Positions 1-11,630 of a stretch of 64,000 nucleotides of DNA are shown piece by piece. The position numbers and the translations under genes were made by a program. Source of the stretch: Diphasiastrum complanatum (lineage: Eukaryota > Streptophyta > Lycopodiopsida > Lycopodiales > Lycopodiaceae); contig CM055099.1 in NCBI GenBank assembly GCA_029204225.1, positions 68,069,084 through 68,133,083 of the forward strand. The letters are read 5' to 3'. Numbering within the stretch: the first letter of the stretch is position 1; each line of letters opens with the position of its first letter. The notes under the pieces were generated by a model. It did not search any database. It had not been told where the DNA came from and worked only from the letters and a program-made list of their open reading frames with translations.

Positions 1-876
1 TAAGCCCTATGATTTGAAGAATATTCAACAAAGAAGGACTTAGAACTAGTAGAATCTAGCTTCTTTCGAAGTTTTGTTGGAATTTGTGTGAAAGCAATAC
101 AATCGAAAGTTCAAAGATGCCTTACCGACAGGTTTGAACCGTCCACACGTTGTCGACTAAGGCTTTGGTTGTAAGTCAATTTTGAAGATATGCAGTTGTC
201 GAGACGCCTAGACAGTCTTCGACAAACCTGCATGTAACATCATGCTTTTTGCACATTAGACAAGTGTACAATGTTTACATTATGCCATTCCATTTGATTG
301 TGGAGAATAGCTAGTGGTATGCTACCTAAGAATGCCATGAGCTTTGTAGAAGTCTTTGAATTCAGTCGAAATGAATTCACCACCACCATCAGTCCAAATT
401 CCTTGATTTTTCTGAAGAAATCTGCTCAAGAAGATTTTTGAAGTTGTTCCAATAATTTGTAATTGAATCTGAATCAGCCATTTTGAATGAGAAAAAATTG
501 TTTTCTCTGGTAAAGTTTGGTAGTCATGTCTCTAATGTCATAGAGAGTGCTGCAAATATTCCGAGCCTCCAACGAAGTTCGAGCACTTCAAATATGACTG
601 ATTTGATTATCACTAATGTTGAGAGTGATAAGGGCGAATGCCTTTTCATCCTTCTACTTTCATTTGATAATGGTCGGTGCCTCAATACCTTTGACAACTT
701 TCCAAAGCTCTTTAGCTTGCAGGATCACCCTCATTTTGAATTTCCATAAGTGATAGTTGTCGCCATCCAACTTCTTGATAGAATTTGAAGATGACACATC
801 CATCGTAGACAAAATCTGATTTAGATATTAAATCTGGCAATACGCATTGATATTAAGATAACGAGCTCTGATACCA
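1..876 (-). mobile_element. Copia LTR retrotransposon remnant, internal part
   Basis: The minus strand carries Copia gag-like text (about 400-750) and integrase-like text (about 270-390). It closely resembles the plus-strand copy at 12.9-14.4 kb. A primer binding site complementary to initiator tRNA-Met (TGGTATCAGAGC) reads on the minus strand at 863-876, directly against the LTR that starts at 877. The element is an old, broken copy with many breaks, and its 3' part lies outside the window or is lost. Confidence 0.8.
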
Positions 877-1440
877 TGTTGAAAGATAAGTTGTGCATTA
901 GTCGAGTAACTATTTGACAATGATTGTCGATTGGGATAATCTATAGTAGTAGCGACAGTTCATGTAATAACAAAATCAATTGGGATAATCTATAGTAATA
1001 GCGATAGTTAATGTAATAACAAAATCGATTCACTACTATCCCAATATAGCTTTACTAGTTCACAAGTTTTGGAAAAATGAATGATGATTGGATCATTATG
1101 CCAATATTTAAAATCATAAGTTTAGATCATAATAAGCGAGAATAACAGAAACAATAGAACAAGATAGTAGCGAAAGTAGTCTGTATTAAAGATGATGAAT
1201 TGTAGTTGCTTAATGCTTCCGCTGACTACTCTGATTGCACTATGATAATAGAGCATTTTATTCTGCTATAAATTTTGCCCTTATACAAGTTGTAAGCGCG
1301 ATAGCTTATTCCTAGTCATTCTATGCCTATGGCGGAATAGAGAGGAGAAGAAGAATGAGTTTGAACTTCTAACTTGATTCAATCTTTGAAGAACTTAAAA
1401 CTAATCTATTTATAGTTTTTGATGGCACAGCCTGACGAAA
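877..1440 (-). repeat. 5' LTR of the minus-strand Copia remnant
   Basis: The LTR starts (plus view) with TGTTGA at 877, immediately beside the primer site. It is homologous in reverse complement to the LTR ending at 12820; similarity is visible to about 1345. A TATA-like ACTATAAATAG on the minus strand near 1407-1417 fits an LTR promoter. The outer boundary near 1440 is a guess. Confidence 0.65.
930..1027. repeat. 49-bp tandem duplication inside the LTR
   Basis: Two units of 49 bp, 930-978 and 979-1027, each begin ATTGGGATAATC and differ at only a few bases. The related LTR at 12.4-12.8 kb has a single unit, so the duplication arose in this copy. Confidence 0.8.
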
Positions 1441-2580
1441 TGCACCGTTTATCCATGTAAGGCTCCACTTGATCTTTTGGCTCTCAAATGAGAGAGCTTA
1501 GCTTCTTCTTTGTGAATGTGGCCTTGGGAATAGAGTTTGCTAGGTCTCATGTGCCCAATCCACATGAATCTCGTCCCCATTTTGTATTGATTTACTTCCA
1601 TCCCTTCAATCCTATTGATGAATGTTTTGTACATATCTTTATTCTAGCTCTAGGATTTTATTATGGTTATCTGATTGCGTTTGGCACATAAAATTTGTGG
1701 TATCAGAACATAAGATCCAATTTACATTGTGATGATCCATGATTATATTTAGATTGAGAGGTTCTTGGCTTTTACAGCTTTCTTTTTTTAGTTTTTTTGA
1801 ATTTCTAATGTTCAAATTGCTTTGGATCACTTTTTGATCCATTAATCTCTTTTTTGATCCATTAATCTCTGTTTCTTATTTGATTTCTTGTTTTAGCTTT
1901 GTAGTTTTTTTACTAATTTGGAGATCATTAGCCAATTTATAATCAATTAATTTTAACTGAAGTTCTTGAATCCATACCTGATATCACATCAAGTTCGAAT
2001 CTCAACTTATTCAATGATTCAGAAGTAGACGACTTGACACAGTGCAACAGCTACAAAAATGCATTTTATGAACTCCCGTATTAAATACCCACATGCACAA
2101 CCAATTTCTATCAATTATAGCATCTAAAGAGCTATGTTTTGTATAAAATCACCTAAAATCTATCTTTCAAACAAAAGCTTGAGAAATAGTATTCCTCTTT
2201 TTCTAGGGTAGGTCATCATATTCCAAATAAATTTATTGACATTGTGCTTTCTAACTTAATTTAATACTTTTTTAAAATCTAAACTAGTAAAATACCATTT
2301 AGCTAACACAACTTGTGCTTCTTGGCTAATCTAGCTAACATGCTCACAACCTAGTTTTACGTTCGGAGAATGCCAAAATGTATTTTTTATTGACATTATT
2401 GAAATGATTATATTTTATTTGAACGACCTCTTGCATGCCCCACAACCTTTAAGTTGTTAGATCAACAAACTCATAGTATATATGATTATTATGTGAAAGC
2501 CTGATTGTGATTGGATTTACATATGATCCGGCCTGGTTGTTGCACCACACACAGCCTGTGTTCTGAACAGTTGAACGAAG
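1441..2580. other. AT-rich non-coding stretch
   Basis: No supported gene. Open frames here are short and lack recognisable motifs. A perfect 20-bp tandem duplication lies at 1831-1870. Confidence 0.6.
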
Positions 2581-2792
2581 TCTCTAGAAGAATCCTTCTA
2601 GATAAGCTACAATACACAGTCCACAGAGATGAGTTTCTTGGGGATTAATAGCACAAAATAATAATATTTACTCGAAATTCTAGAGGTCTCTAGAAGGATC
2701 CTTCCAGATAAGCTACAATACACAGTCCACAGAGATGAGTTTCTTGGGATTGATAGCACAAAATAATAATATTCACTCCGGAAATTCTAGAC
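2581..2792. repeat. 106-bp tandem duplication
   Basis: Unit one (2581-2686) and unit two (2687-2792) both begin TCTCTAGAAG and match over their full length with few differences. It is a simple local duplication about 520 bp past the 3' end of the DUF538 gene. Confidence 0.85.
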
Positions 2793-2889
2793 GACAATCC
2801 TTCGGGAGGAAGGGTTTCCAGCAGAGTAAATTTATAAAATTGATGTTCGGAAAGTCCCAAATGGGATGATAATAGACATAAATTTCCAC

Positions 2890-2893
<4 letters not shown>

Positions 2894-2936
<43 letters not shown>
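2894..2936. repeat. (AG)n microsatellite
   Basis: An uninterrupted AG dinucleotide run of about 43 bp. Confidence 0.95.
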
Positions 2937-2938
<2 letters not shown>

Positions 2939-3254
2939 ATGATCACCTTCAGGTGTAGGCGCGGCGTTTCAATCAGTAGCAGTACCAACCGCACCCTGAG
3001 TGGGAGAGAGGTGAGGAACTCCACCCTCCACCAGGCTGAAACTTGCACCTTTCACAAGAGCAATTGCACATCATACGGCCACAATACAACAACCCACTGG
3101 TCATTATGAATCCACTTTTCCGCTTTACCAATCCATTTACAATAAATATTGAGGTCTTCTGCTAAGAAAATGCAACGGGCTAAAAAATGAAACGAAATAG
3201 TAATTTTACGATAGCCAAAAGACGCAGGTAGAAACGTAGAAGCGTCGTAATAGC

Positions 3255-3255
<1 letters not shown>

Positions 3256-3289
<34 letters not shown>
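3256..3289. repeat. (GT)n microsatellite
   Basis: A run of about 34 bp of GT. It begins 27 bp past the stop codon of the DUF538 gene, so it probably lies in that gene's 3' UTR, where it is transcribed as (AC)n. Confidence 0.95.
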
Positions 3290-3291
<2 letters not shown>

Positions 3292-3315
3292 AGGCAGAGA
3301 GAGACAGGAAAACGT

Positions 3316-3786
3316 CTAGCTGGTAACCCCAGGCGAAAACATGCTGAAATCCGACTGGCATATGGGGCTTTCATCGAAGTTTGTCACAGGGAACTTGGCA
3401 CTGACAAATCCAACCTCAAAAAGGAGGTCGTTGCCGCTCACATAAATGCCAGTTATAGCCAAGTTAAAGAAAAACGCCTTAACTGATATGCCCGACAATC
3501 CCGAAATTGCTCCGTACTCTAAATGGCCTGAAATTGTAGAGCCGTATGTCACATGGTAGGTCTTACGCAATGTGGCGGCACAAACTTCTTGCAGGTAAAC
3601 ATTAAAGTTGCCGTTGGTTTGGAGATCGTAATCGACCACCGTTTCTGGAAGCAAGCCTGCTGGAAAACCATACGCGACTAGCTCGTCAGACACGCTGGGT
3701 TTTGCAGAAGAGCCTTTTGGCTGGGATAAACAGACCGTGCAAAATGTTAGGAAGGTTTGTAACACTAGGCACAATCGGTGCTTCAT
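3316..3786 (-). CDS. DUF538 family secreted/endomembrane protein
   Basis: This frame encodes 156 residues with the layout of the plant DUF538 family (PF04398). Residues 1-22 (MKHRLCLVLQ...) form a hydrophobic signal peptide. The domain runs from about 33 to 145, with the family's N-terminal GFPAGLLPETV block, a VYLQEVC strand, a SGHLEYG block, a VKAFFFNL strand, and the closing FPVTNFDESPIC with its conserved cysteine. I chose the ATG at 3784-3786 because it opens the signal peptide; the frame stays open further upstream but only to a non-ATG codon. Length fits the usual 140-180 residues. The single exon is intact. Family members are reported in stress and cell-wall contexts, but biochemical function is not settled. 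The gene stands alone, between the 106-bp duplication and non-coding sequence. Confidence 0.88.
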   Translation of the reverse strand: MKHRLCLVLQTFLTFCTVCLSQPKGSSAKPSVSDELVAYGFPAGLLPETVVDYDLQTNGNFNVYLQEVCAATLRKTYHVTYGSTISGHLEYGAISGLSGISVKAFFFNLAITGIYVSGNDLLFEVGFVSAKFPVTNFDESPICQSDFSMFSPGVTS

Positions 3787-3989
3787 TGTATTTGACGAAC
3801 AAACTTTTTTCGAGATCAATCTCTCATCGTCAAAGCTTCGTTCTGAATCCTTCACGAAGCAACGAGTTCATAGCCTCGGATCCAACATTCCATGTTATGT
3901 GAAGAAGACCAAGATGGAATGTGCAAGCGGCCCGCTTTTGATAAACTGTCATAAACGAAGAAAATCTGCTAATATAAGTTGATTATCAT

Positions 3990-5360
3990 TCAAATGAACA
4001 AGGAATTTCATGACTAGGAGCAATTGATCTACTTTTCTAATACATCCACGAAGACATATCTCGATAATCAAGCCAAAGCTAAGAAATAGAACTTACCACC
4101 GGATGTGCTCCTGAAAATCCTCTAGATTCCAGAAAATTTAAGATCGCTTCAGTCAAAACTTGATCAACTCCAGTTGTTGTGGACGGCCTTCAGCCACATG
4201 AAGTCCTTTACTCATGCTGACCACAGCAACAAGACGCTTAAGTGAAATACTACGCCAGGATCTGGACTACTGCAGTATAATAAGTATTCTACAAACTCCT
4301 TCCAACAGATAGAAATGAGTCAGGAACAATAGCGTCTAATCACAGAAGAAGCCTACAAAGTACAACAACCAAAAAGTAGTATCAGTGCAGTAAATGATCG
4401 ACGAAGAGGAGCGATCATTCACAGAGACACGGATAATCACAGAAGATCATCAGATCGTGTGTAACTCATCACATAATATATATTTATAATGCATCTAAGT
4501 TTTCACACACCTGCAGTTGACGATCCGGCATGGCAGGCCGGCGGCAGCTATCAGAGCAAACCATAGCTGTCCATCCTTCCTCACTTGCAATTACCATTAA
4601 CGCGATCCACCACCATTACTCCTGATCCACCATTACTCCTCGACTTTTGAAGTTTGATGGCAAAAATAGCAAAGAGAAGGTGCTTTTACACAGGCTGCAT
4701 ATGGGGTAAGATGAAGAAAGCTAAATGGACAAAAAAATATACTGATTCTGCCGCATCTTCCAACTATAGCTAATGCATCAAGCATCACACAAAGCATTGT
4801 CCCCAATGCCTAGCCCGAGGCCTGGCCCTTGCAAGGCCTTTACATACACTCCTTTACAGACACTGCCCAACAATTTGGCCATAGCACAATCTCCATGTGT
4901 TGCAAGATGCAGGAGGGATGGGGCTTTAGAGCACTAACTCGCACGTGTTTTGGGTTTGGCCCCAGCCCACTGGGAATGGGCCATGTGGTGTTGCTGCCTA
5001 AGGAAAAGCCTAGATTCAAAGATGTCGGAGAAAAATCTGTCTCATGGGCACCAGTCCCACTGTCCTACAAGCACAGACGCCATTTCTTGCGGACACCAAC
5101 GAGACGTGGCACCAATTTCTTGCGAGCACTAACACAACTTTCACGGGTACAAGCCATTTTTGCAAGCACTTGCACCACTCTCCCGAGCACCCACTTGCAT
5201 GTGTGAGAATAATAGCCACGTTGAAGTTATATGTATCATTGGACACAACGTGACATTGCTTATGGAATCATGTTTTTGGCTGCCCACTGACGTGGCGCTC
5301 CGGGTAGCTGTTAAAAAAAATGTGGCTGTCAACACACCGGGGCCAAAAGCCTACGTGCTT
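3990..5360. other. Non-coding interval upstream of the DUF538 gene
   Basis: No supported gene. A TATA-like ATTATAAATATATATTATG on the minus strand near 4474-4492 could belong to a distal promoter of the DUF538 gene, but it lies almost 700 bp from the start codon, so this is weak. Open frames around 4830-5340 show no family motif. Confidence 0.4.
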
Positions 5361-5365
5361 GATGC

Positions 5366-5508
5366 AAGAACTCAAATAGTTCGCGAATATGTTAGAAACA
5401 TATATCTTCGTTACAACCATGAATACAGATCAATAACTCAATTCCTTAGGCAGGGACTAGCATTTCACATGTATACATACTTCTCTATTAGTGACTGTGG
5501 AAAACTGT
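5366..5508 (+). repeat. 143-bp repeat with open frame, copy 1
   Basis: About 92% identical to 8209-8351 in the same orientation, while both flanks differ. Both copies are open in the same frame and encode a peptide containing EYVRNIYLRY and QGLAFHMY. I do not recognise the family. The two copies flank the Ty3 gag remnant, so this may be part of a divergent LTR pair. Confidence 0.75.
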
Positions 5509-5739
5509 ACCAAAGTGATACGTTACTCGGGTGCCAAATACAAAGTGTTCATGCAAATGAGTAAATTAGTTTACAAACAGTGCTTTAGATCAGCTTTACA
5601 GAAACCTAGCAAACGACTGTAATGAACTATTGTAACTGTTTGACCAAGAGTGATTTAAGTAGTGCACAAGAGATTGCTAGTAGACTCAAGATCACTCACA
5701 CTTAGCAGTGTGGAGAACAGAGATCAAAAAGGATAATCT

Positions 5740-7771
5740 TTGATGCTCTATTCATAGTCTTTCATCTTCGCTTTCGAGATAGGCTTGTCAATAGTAGCCT
5801 CCGAAAGTTTTGTCTTCGTAATTTCCACGTCCTCTTTTTCAAATGTAATTTTCTTCTCTACAGCGGTTGTCTGTAATTCGGCATTGATAATTTCTTTCGC
5901 TTCCGCAAAAATATCCTTTGAGAATAACTTGGCTGCATCACGATCGTAATCAAGATTAGCTTTAAGATCTTCCTTCGTTATAAACTTGTTCGAAGATTTC
6001 TTCTTCGAGGAATTTCTTCGCTTCTTTGAAGATACTTTTGTGTCAGGTTTCCAGGAGCTTTTGCTTCTCGTAGTCACGTTAAATAACATCTCAACATCTT
6101 GGCCAAGATTGGTCACCTGTCTTTGTCTGTTTGGCTTTGATGACATCAATCTTCTGCACAACAGCATCCGCCGAAGGTTTTACTTTTGAATCAGCAGCAG
6201 CAGGTGTAGCAACGTACTGGTACTTTGGACGTGAGTTTTGTGGTTGTGGACAGTCTGGATACTTGTGGCCAGGTTCTTAAAAGTTCGAGCATAAAGGTAT
6301 ATATCCGATCGGCTTTTGTGACTGCGGACAGTTAGGTGAAAAATGTCCTGGTTCACCACACTTATAGCAATTTCCCGATACGGGTTTCGTCGAATTGGTA
6401 GACTTGATTGCATGACCAACAAATTTAGGTGGATTGTGTAGCATTTCTTGGGAAGGGTCTTCGACATACTTTACGTTCACAGATTTACAGTCTTCTTTAG
6501 AGTGTCCAGATGTACCGCATTTCGTACACCATAGTCCTAAGTTCGAAGAAGAAGCCTTCCGTCTCTTGTTTGCAACTTCTGAAATTTGAACTTTCAGATC
6601 GTTGAACTTCTTATTAAGCTCAGCCATATTACTTTTCCAAAGCTTTTCAACTTTAGATGTCGCAGACTTGTCCTCTGTGGTTTTGCTATCTTCTTTTCGT
6701 TTGGACTTTCGTTTCTTCCTTTGATCTGCATCATCAGTGTCTGTGTCTGATAAATCATTGGAATTAGACTCGGAACTGGAAGAACTTGAACTGGATTCAG
6801 ATTTAGATTCGTCTTCACAGCCACTAGAGTCATGCTTAGACTTTCGAGTTCGTCTGGTAGAACGTCTTTTGCGTGCTAACTTGGAAGTCTCATAGTTCTC
6901 AGCACTTGCTATGACTGCTGATAAAGAAGTCATATCTCATTGTCTGTAGTATCGATCAATTTTTGGTGGTAAACCTGCCAAAAACCACTCGACCTGCATC
7001 GCGATAGGGTATACACTGGTTAGTTTCCCAATCAGATTCTTTACTTTTCGGGTGTACCTTTGAAGAGTTTCTTTACTCTTCTTCTATACATTGTTGAGTC
7101 GTCCGAGAACTCTGGATGAATAACCAATTTTTCTGAACTGGTTTGAATATGCATCTTTCAGCAGTAACCAGGTAGCTACACGTCCTGGTTCAACTTGGCT
7201 GTACCATATGCGTGCTTGCTTTCTCAGAAGACCAGGAAAGATCCGCAGCTTGTCAGCATCAACACTTTCGTTGTTCAAGTTGGCAATTGACTCAAACTAC
7301 AAAACATAACTGTCAGCATCTTTTGAAGATGTTCCTTTGAAATAATCGTATTTGATTTTCGAGATTGAAGTAAAACGGTTAGCAGGGCCTTCCATAATCG
7401 GTCTAGATTTAGGATCAAGATCAGGCTCTGGTTCAGGATCAAGATCAGGAACTGGATCAGGCTCTGGTTCTGGATCAGGATCAGGAATTGGATTTACAAC
7501 TTCAGAATCTGGTTAAGCTACAGCAGAAGCTTCAGGATGAAGGTTTTCAGGTAAATTTTTAGGACTAAGAAGATTACCAAAAAAAAGTTTCGTTAAAATT
7601 ATGGAAAGGTGAATCTCCTCTTTGCAAAACTTCCTGAAGACTTTTGAAAAAATTGTCTCGAAGTTTCCGATATCTTTCTAGTCGAGCAGCTCTATCTGAC
7701 ATAAACTAGGGATGGAGATGGAATTGTCAATTTGTATCAACTTTATTTGGCTATCCCCGGCAATGACGCCA
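5740..7771 (-). mobile_element. Ty3 retrotransposon remnant (gag part) with tRNA-Asp primer site
   Basis: Reading on the minus strand, the region holds a primer site complementary to plant tRNA-Asp (TGGCGTCATTGCCGGGGAT, 7753-7771). Then come a gag-like segment (about 7080-7280), a Ser/Glu-rich linker, two CCHC zinc knuckles (CTKCGTSGHSKEDC and CYKCGEPGHFSPNC, about 6330-6530), and a lysine-rich segment (5748-6167). No pol domains are visible. The copy is broken, with several breaks. The primer type suggests a Tat/Athila-like, non-chromovirus lineage, which is inference. Confidence 0.75.
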
Positions 7772-7776
7772 AAAAT

Positions 7777-8440
7777 TGGCATATGTCGTAATATACCAAC
7801 ATAGAATCGCTAAATTTGTGTAGTATTTATGTCGTTCCCCAAGCAGATAGCACTTAAAAGCTGTTTAATTGGTACAGTCCTGACTTAGTTCGAATGAAAT
7901 GGAGTCGTGTGTTAATCTGGTTGTGAACAGACATTTAATAAGTAACCAGTATTACTTTTGTTGTGGGTGTGTGATGATGACAAATTCAGGACAACAATCT
8001 TTCTCTATCGAACCGAATGAAAAGCTTTCTATAAGTGAAATGTTATCAGAGTAGTACGAATGAACTACACTCTGGCTAATTAAGTTGTCAGCAAGGATTA
8101 GTGTTATGTTCGATGCAGACATGTACGAATAGACATATAGTTAATCTTATTCTTAAACTGTTGTGTTCTAGACAGAAGTGCTCAACAACTAAAGTCCAAT
8201 CATGGTTAAAGAACTCAAATGGTTCACGAATATGTTAGAAACATATATCTTCGTTACAAACACGAATACAAATCAATAACTCAATTCCTCAAGCAAGGAC
8301 TAGCATTTCACATGTATGCATATTTCTCTATCACTGACTGTGGAAAACTCTTCAAGCATATGGTAAATGCCTCCTTCAATGCTTTTCATTCATTGTATTT
8401 TTGAGAGTGGGAGCATAGTTATAGACCACTGACTAGTAAC
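7777..8440 (-). repeat. Probable 5' LTR of the Ty3 gag remnant
   Basis: It follows the tRNA-Asp primer site at 7753-7771, where an LTR is expected on the minus strand. The far boundary is not defined. The 8209-8351 repeat lies inside it. Confidence 0.45.
8209..8351 (+). repeat. 143-bp repeat with open frame, copy 2
   Basis: Partner of 5366-5508. Of roughly a dozen differences, about five are synonymous in the shared frame, and most of the rest are conservative (Lys/Arg, Ser/Thr). Confidence 0.75.
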
Positions 8441-9300
8441 ACAATAAATCCTAATTGATTTGAATCTTCTAAAATTCTAACCTTCTGGCAAACTTACTTT
8501 ACAGGCTAAATTGATTCAGATATTCCAGCGGTCTAATAGTTAAATTACCTATGTGAACCCTAAACGATTTAAATCCATACATCGCTTGACATGAATCAAC
8601 TCAAATCTTCTAACAATCTAACTTACATACATAAACTGCCCTTGGGATCAAAATCCAGTCAAATCTCCATTACACAAAATTGTCTTTCCAATGTGAATTT
8701 TCGTTATCTAGGGCTAAAGATCTTAAAAACTACAAATTCTAATTTTTTTTTTTAATCTATAATAGTTCAATTTAGATCTTCCAGAAGCAGATTGAATTGA
8801 TTGAGATTGTGATTCTAATTTTTTGGGAACTATTCCTGATGGTCCTCATTGAGTTGGCTAATTGTCAAGAGCTTGCTCCATAGCATGGACAATGTAGATC
8901 CAATTCGTAGCTGGCATACACCACTTTTTAGCAAGTATTAGCTTGTTCTCATCATTTTTCTTGGCTGGATGTCTGTTTGCTATTTTTTTTGTTATTTGAA
9001 TCGCTACATAGGTGTTCTTTGTGCTGCTTTACTCAAGACTCTGGATAATTGACTCTTCTTGATCGATAGAAGTCATAGGTACAGTTTGCAGTTCAAAGTT
9101 GACGTTCAAACTGCTAATAACAAAAAAAATTGAGGTAACTAAACATTTTGCCAAACTAAAAACAAAGATGAGCTTTAATGTGTTGCAGAGATCTACTACA
9201 TGCAGAGAGCAATATACAGTGACTTTCAATACAAAGGTTTGAGCTAAAGTCAGAGGCTGAAACCTATCTCAAGGATAAAAAACTTGTATAGATAAAATAC
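8441..9300. other. Non-coding interval downstream of the PPR gene
   Basis: AT-rich. No supported gene. It may contain the 3' UTR of the PPR gene at its right end. Confidence 0.5.
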
Positions 9301-9302
9301 AA

Positions 9303-11630
9303 TCACCAGTAATCCTGACAAGAACATAAACCATCGCTGAAGTGGTGAAAGCGATGAGCATCTCTTGCAATGATCTGCCTTTTGCAGATTTTTGAGATAA
9401 ATTTGGTAGCCGAATGGCAATCGCCACACATCCTAAGGTTTTTCACAATTCGGATGGGGGTCCCAGGTGGAGTGCTAATCAGACCAAACACAATGGCAAG
9501 CTTCTCGCTATGGTGGCTTAGAGTCCGTTCCTGCTGCTGCTCTTCAACATCATGTAGTACAAACCGCATATCAGGAACATAGCCAGCCTCTTTCATCTGC
9601 TTAGACAATTGTTCCAGCTCTTTGTAAATTTCTCCACTCCAAGGATGAGACCTGTCATCTACAACAAAGGCATGAAGTGTGTTGTTTACCTCAATCCAAC
9701 AGCATCCAGCCTCTTTCTTCACCCCTCTCTCCTCCATTGTTTTCCTTACAGAAAGATTTCGGCTCCATCTCCCAGCTACCGCGTAAACATTCGAAAGCAG
9801 CACATAGGCTGCAGGAAGTTGGGGTTCCAGCTCAAGGATGTGCATTGTGCTGATCTCAGCTAACTCCACGTTGCCATGAATCTTGCAAGCACCAAGCAAA
9901 GCCATCCAAACAGAAGCATCAGGAGTAACTGGCATTTGTGTTATGAATGCGACTGCTTCAGTGAACTTGCCAGCTCTGCCAAGGAGGTCAACCATGCAGA
10001 CACTATGTGTTTTTGTCGGTGCTAGGCAGTAATGCTGCGTCATCAAATTATAGTACCTATATCCTTCATCTACGAGGCCCAAGTGACCGCATATAGAAAG
10101 AATGCTAACAAAGGTAACTTCATTCGGCTTTAGTCCTTGCTCCTGCATCTGTCTGAAAAGTTTAAAGCATTCCAAGCGATTTCCATGCATGGCATATCCT
10201 GCAATCATGGCAGTCCAAGAGACTACATCCCCTTTGGGCATTTTCTCAAAGACCTCACGAGCATGCACCAAGCTGGCACCCTTCGCATACATGTTAATGA
10301 GGGCAGCACCTACAAAGACATTTGACTCCAATTCAGCTTTTATAATGTCGGCATGAATCCTCTTTCCTAGTTCAAACAAGGCAAGGTTTGCACATGCAGT
10401 AAGGATGCACACAAATGTGACTCCAGTGAATTTAAAGCCCTGCTGCTTCATCTGAGAGCTGAGTTTCAAGGCCTCCTCGCTATTGCTTTGCTTTCCATAT
10501 CCTGCAATCAAAGAATTCCATGAAATAGAATCCCGTTTATGCATTCCATCAAAAACTCGCCGAGCGTCGACTAAACTTTCACACTTTGCATACATGTCCA
10601 CAAGGGCATTACCTACCATAAGATCCTTATCAAGGCCAGCTTGAATGGCCTCCCTGTGAACTTTCTTTCCATGTGCCAAGGCTCCAATGCGAGCACACGC
10701 ATTCAAAACAACAGCAAATGTCACTCTGTTAGGTTTCAAACCCTCCTGCTTCATTCGCTTGAACAATGTCAATGCCTCTTCGCCCCTTCCATGTCTAGCA
10801 TATCCTGCAATCATTGCAGTCCAAGAGACCACATTTTTTTCAGGCATTCTACCAAAAACATGACAAGCATGTAGCAAACTACCACACTTTCCATACATAT
10901 CAACCAAGGCGCTTCCTACAAAAATATCAGACTCAAGTCCAGCATCTACAACGTCAGCATGAACCTGTTTCCCCTGATCCAGGGCAGAAAGTATGGCACA
11001 GGAGTTAAGGGCAACGAGAAATGTTACCCTGCTAGGCTTCAATCCCTCTTGTCTCATTAGCTTCCAAAGTCTTAATGCCTCCTCACCACATCCGCTCTTG
11101 GCATAACCTTGCATGATCAAGTTCCAAGAGATCACATCTCTCATAAGCATTCTATCGAAAAATTCTCTTGCAATTTCCAAACCCCCACACTTCAAATACA
11201 TGCCCAGAAGAGTATTAGCCACATGCACGTTCGATTCCAATCCGGAATCAACAATATGTGCATGAATTCTCCTACCGTCTGGAAGCGATTGCATTACTAC
11301 ACACTGCTGCAGAAGATGCACATACGCTGCAGAGACTGCACTGATGTATTCCTTGTTGGGCAGTTGCAAAACCTCCAGAGCCTTTTCTAGCTTTCCTTGT
11401 TTGTACAACCCCCTCACCTGCTCACACACTGCGTTATAAGGCAAAATACTTGCAGGCCCTACTGTAGGAGCGATCTTATCTGCTTGTAGACAGTGAAAAG
11501 AGGAGACACCCCCAGACCATGGACTCTGCTTCCTATTCATAACTTGGGCGCTGCAGTTTCCTGATCCTGTTAGAGGAAATGTTGGCTTGATCCATCTACA
11601 ACAAATGATGTGGATGCGAGTAGCAGCCAT
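9303..11630 (-). CDS. PPR-DYW protein, organellar C-to-U RNA editing factor
   Basis: An intronless gene of 775 residues. The start is the ATG at 11628-11630 (MAATRIHI); the frame extends 21 codons upstream but only to a TTG. The first 60 or so residues are rich in Ser and Arg and look like a mitochondrial or plastid transit peptide. From about 63 to 590 there is a P-L-S series of pentatricopeptide repeats, each with phrases such as VVSWTAMIAGYA and GLKPNRVTF. E/E+ motifs follow, then a DYW domain (about 683-775). The deaminase-like residues are present: HSE at 707-709, the zinc pair CGDC at 735-738, CSC at 769-771, and the terminal Asp-Tyr-Trp. Such proteins bind a specific organelle RNA through the repeats and convert C to U near it. 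No break is visible. Which site it edits cannot be told from this sequence. Confidence 0.95.
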   Translation of the reverse strand: MAATRIHIICCRWIKPTFPLTGSGNCSAQVMNRKQSPWSGGVSSFHCLQADKIAPTVGPASILPYNAVCEQVRGLYKQGKLEKALEVLQLPNKEYISAVSAAYVHLLQQCVVMQSLPDGRRIHAHIVDSGLESNVHVANTLLGMYLKCGGLEIAREFFDRMLMRDVISWNLIMQGYAKSGCGEEALRLWKLMRQEGLKPSRVTFLVALNSCAILSALDQGKQVHADVVDAGLESDIFVGSALVDMYGKCGSLLHACHVFGRMPEKNVVSWTAMIAGYARHGRGEEALTLFKRMKQEGLKPNRVTFAVVLNACARIGALAHGKKVHREAIQAGLDKDLMVGNALVDMYAKCESLVDARRVFDGMHKRDSISWNSLIAGYGKQSNSEEALKLSSQMKQQGFKFTGVTFVCILTACANLALFELGKRIHADIIKAELESNVFVGAALINMYAKGASLVHAREVFEKMPKGDVVSWTAMIAGYAMHGNRLECFKLFRQMQEQGLKPNEVTFVSILSICGHLGLVDEGYRYYNLMTQHYCLAPTKTHSVCMVDLLGRAGKFTEAVAFITQMPVTPDASVWMALLGACKIHGNVELAEISTMHILELEPQLPAAYVLLSNVYAVAGRWSRNLSVRKTMEERGVKKEAGCCWIEVNNTLHAFVVDDRSHPWSGEIYKELEQLSKQMKEAGYVPDMRFVLHDVEEQQQERTLSHHSEKLAIVFGLISTPPGTPIRIVKNLRMCGDCHSATKFISKICKRQIIARDAHRFHHFSDGLCSCQDYW

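Noticed and set aside
483-749. 88-residue plus-strand ORF as a gene
   Set aside because: It starts at a TTG and is the antisense of Copia gag.
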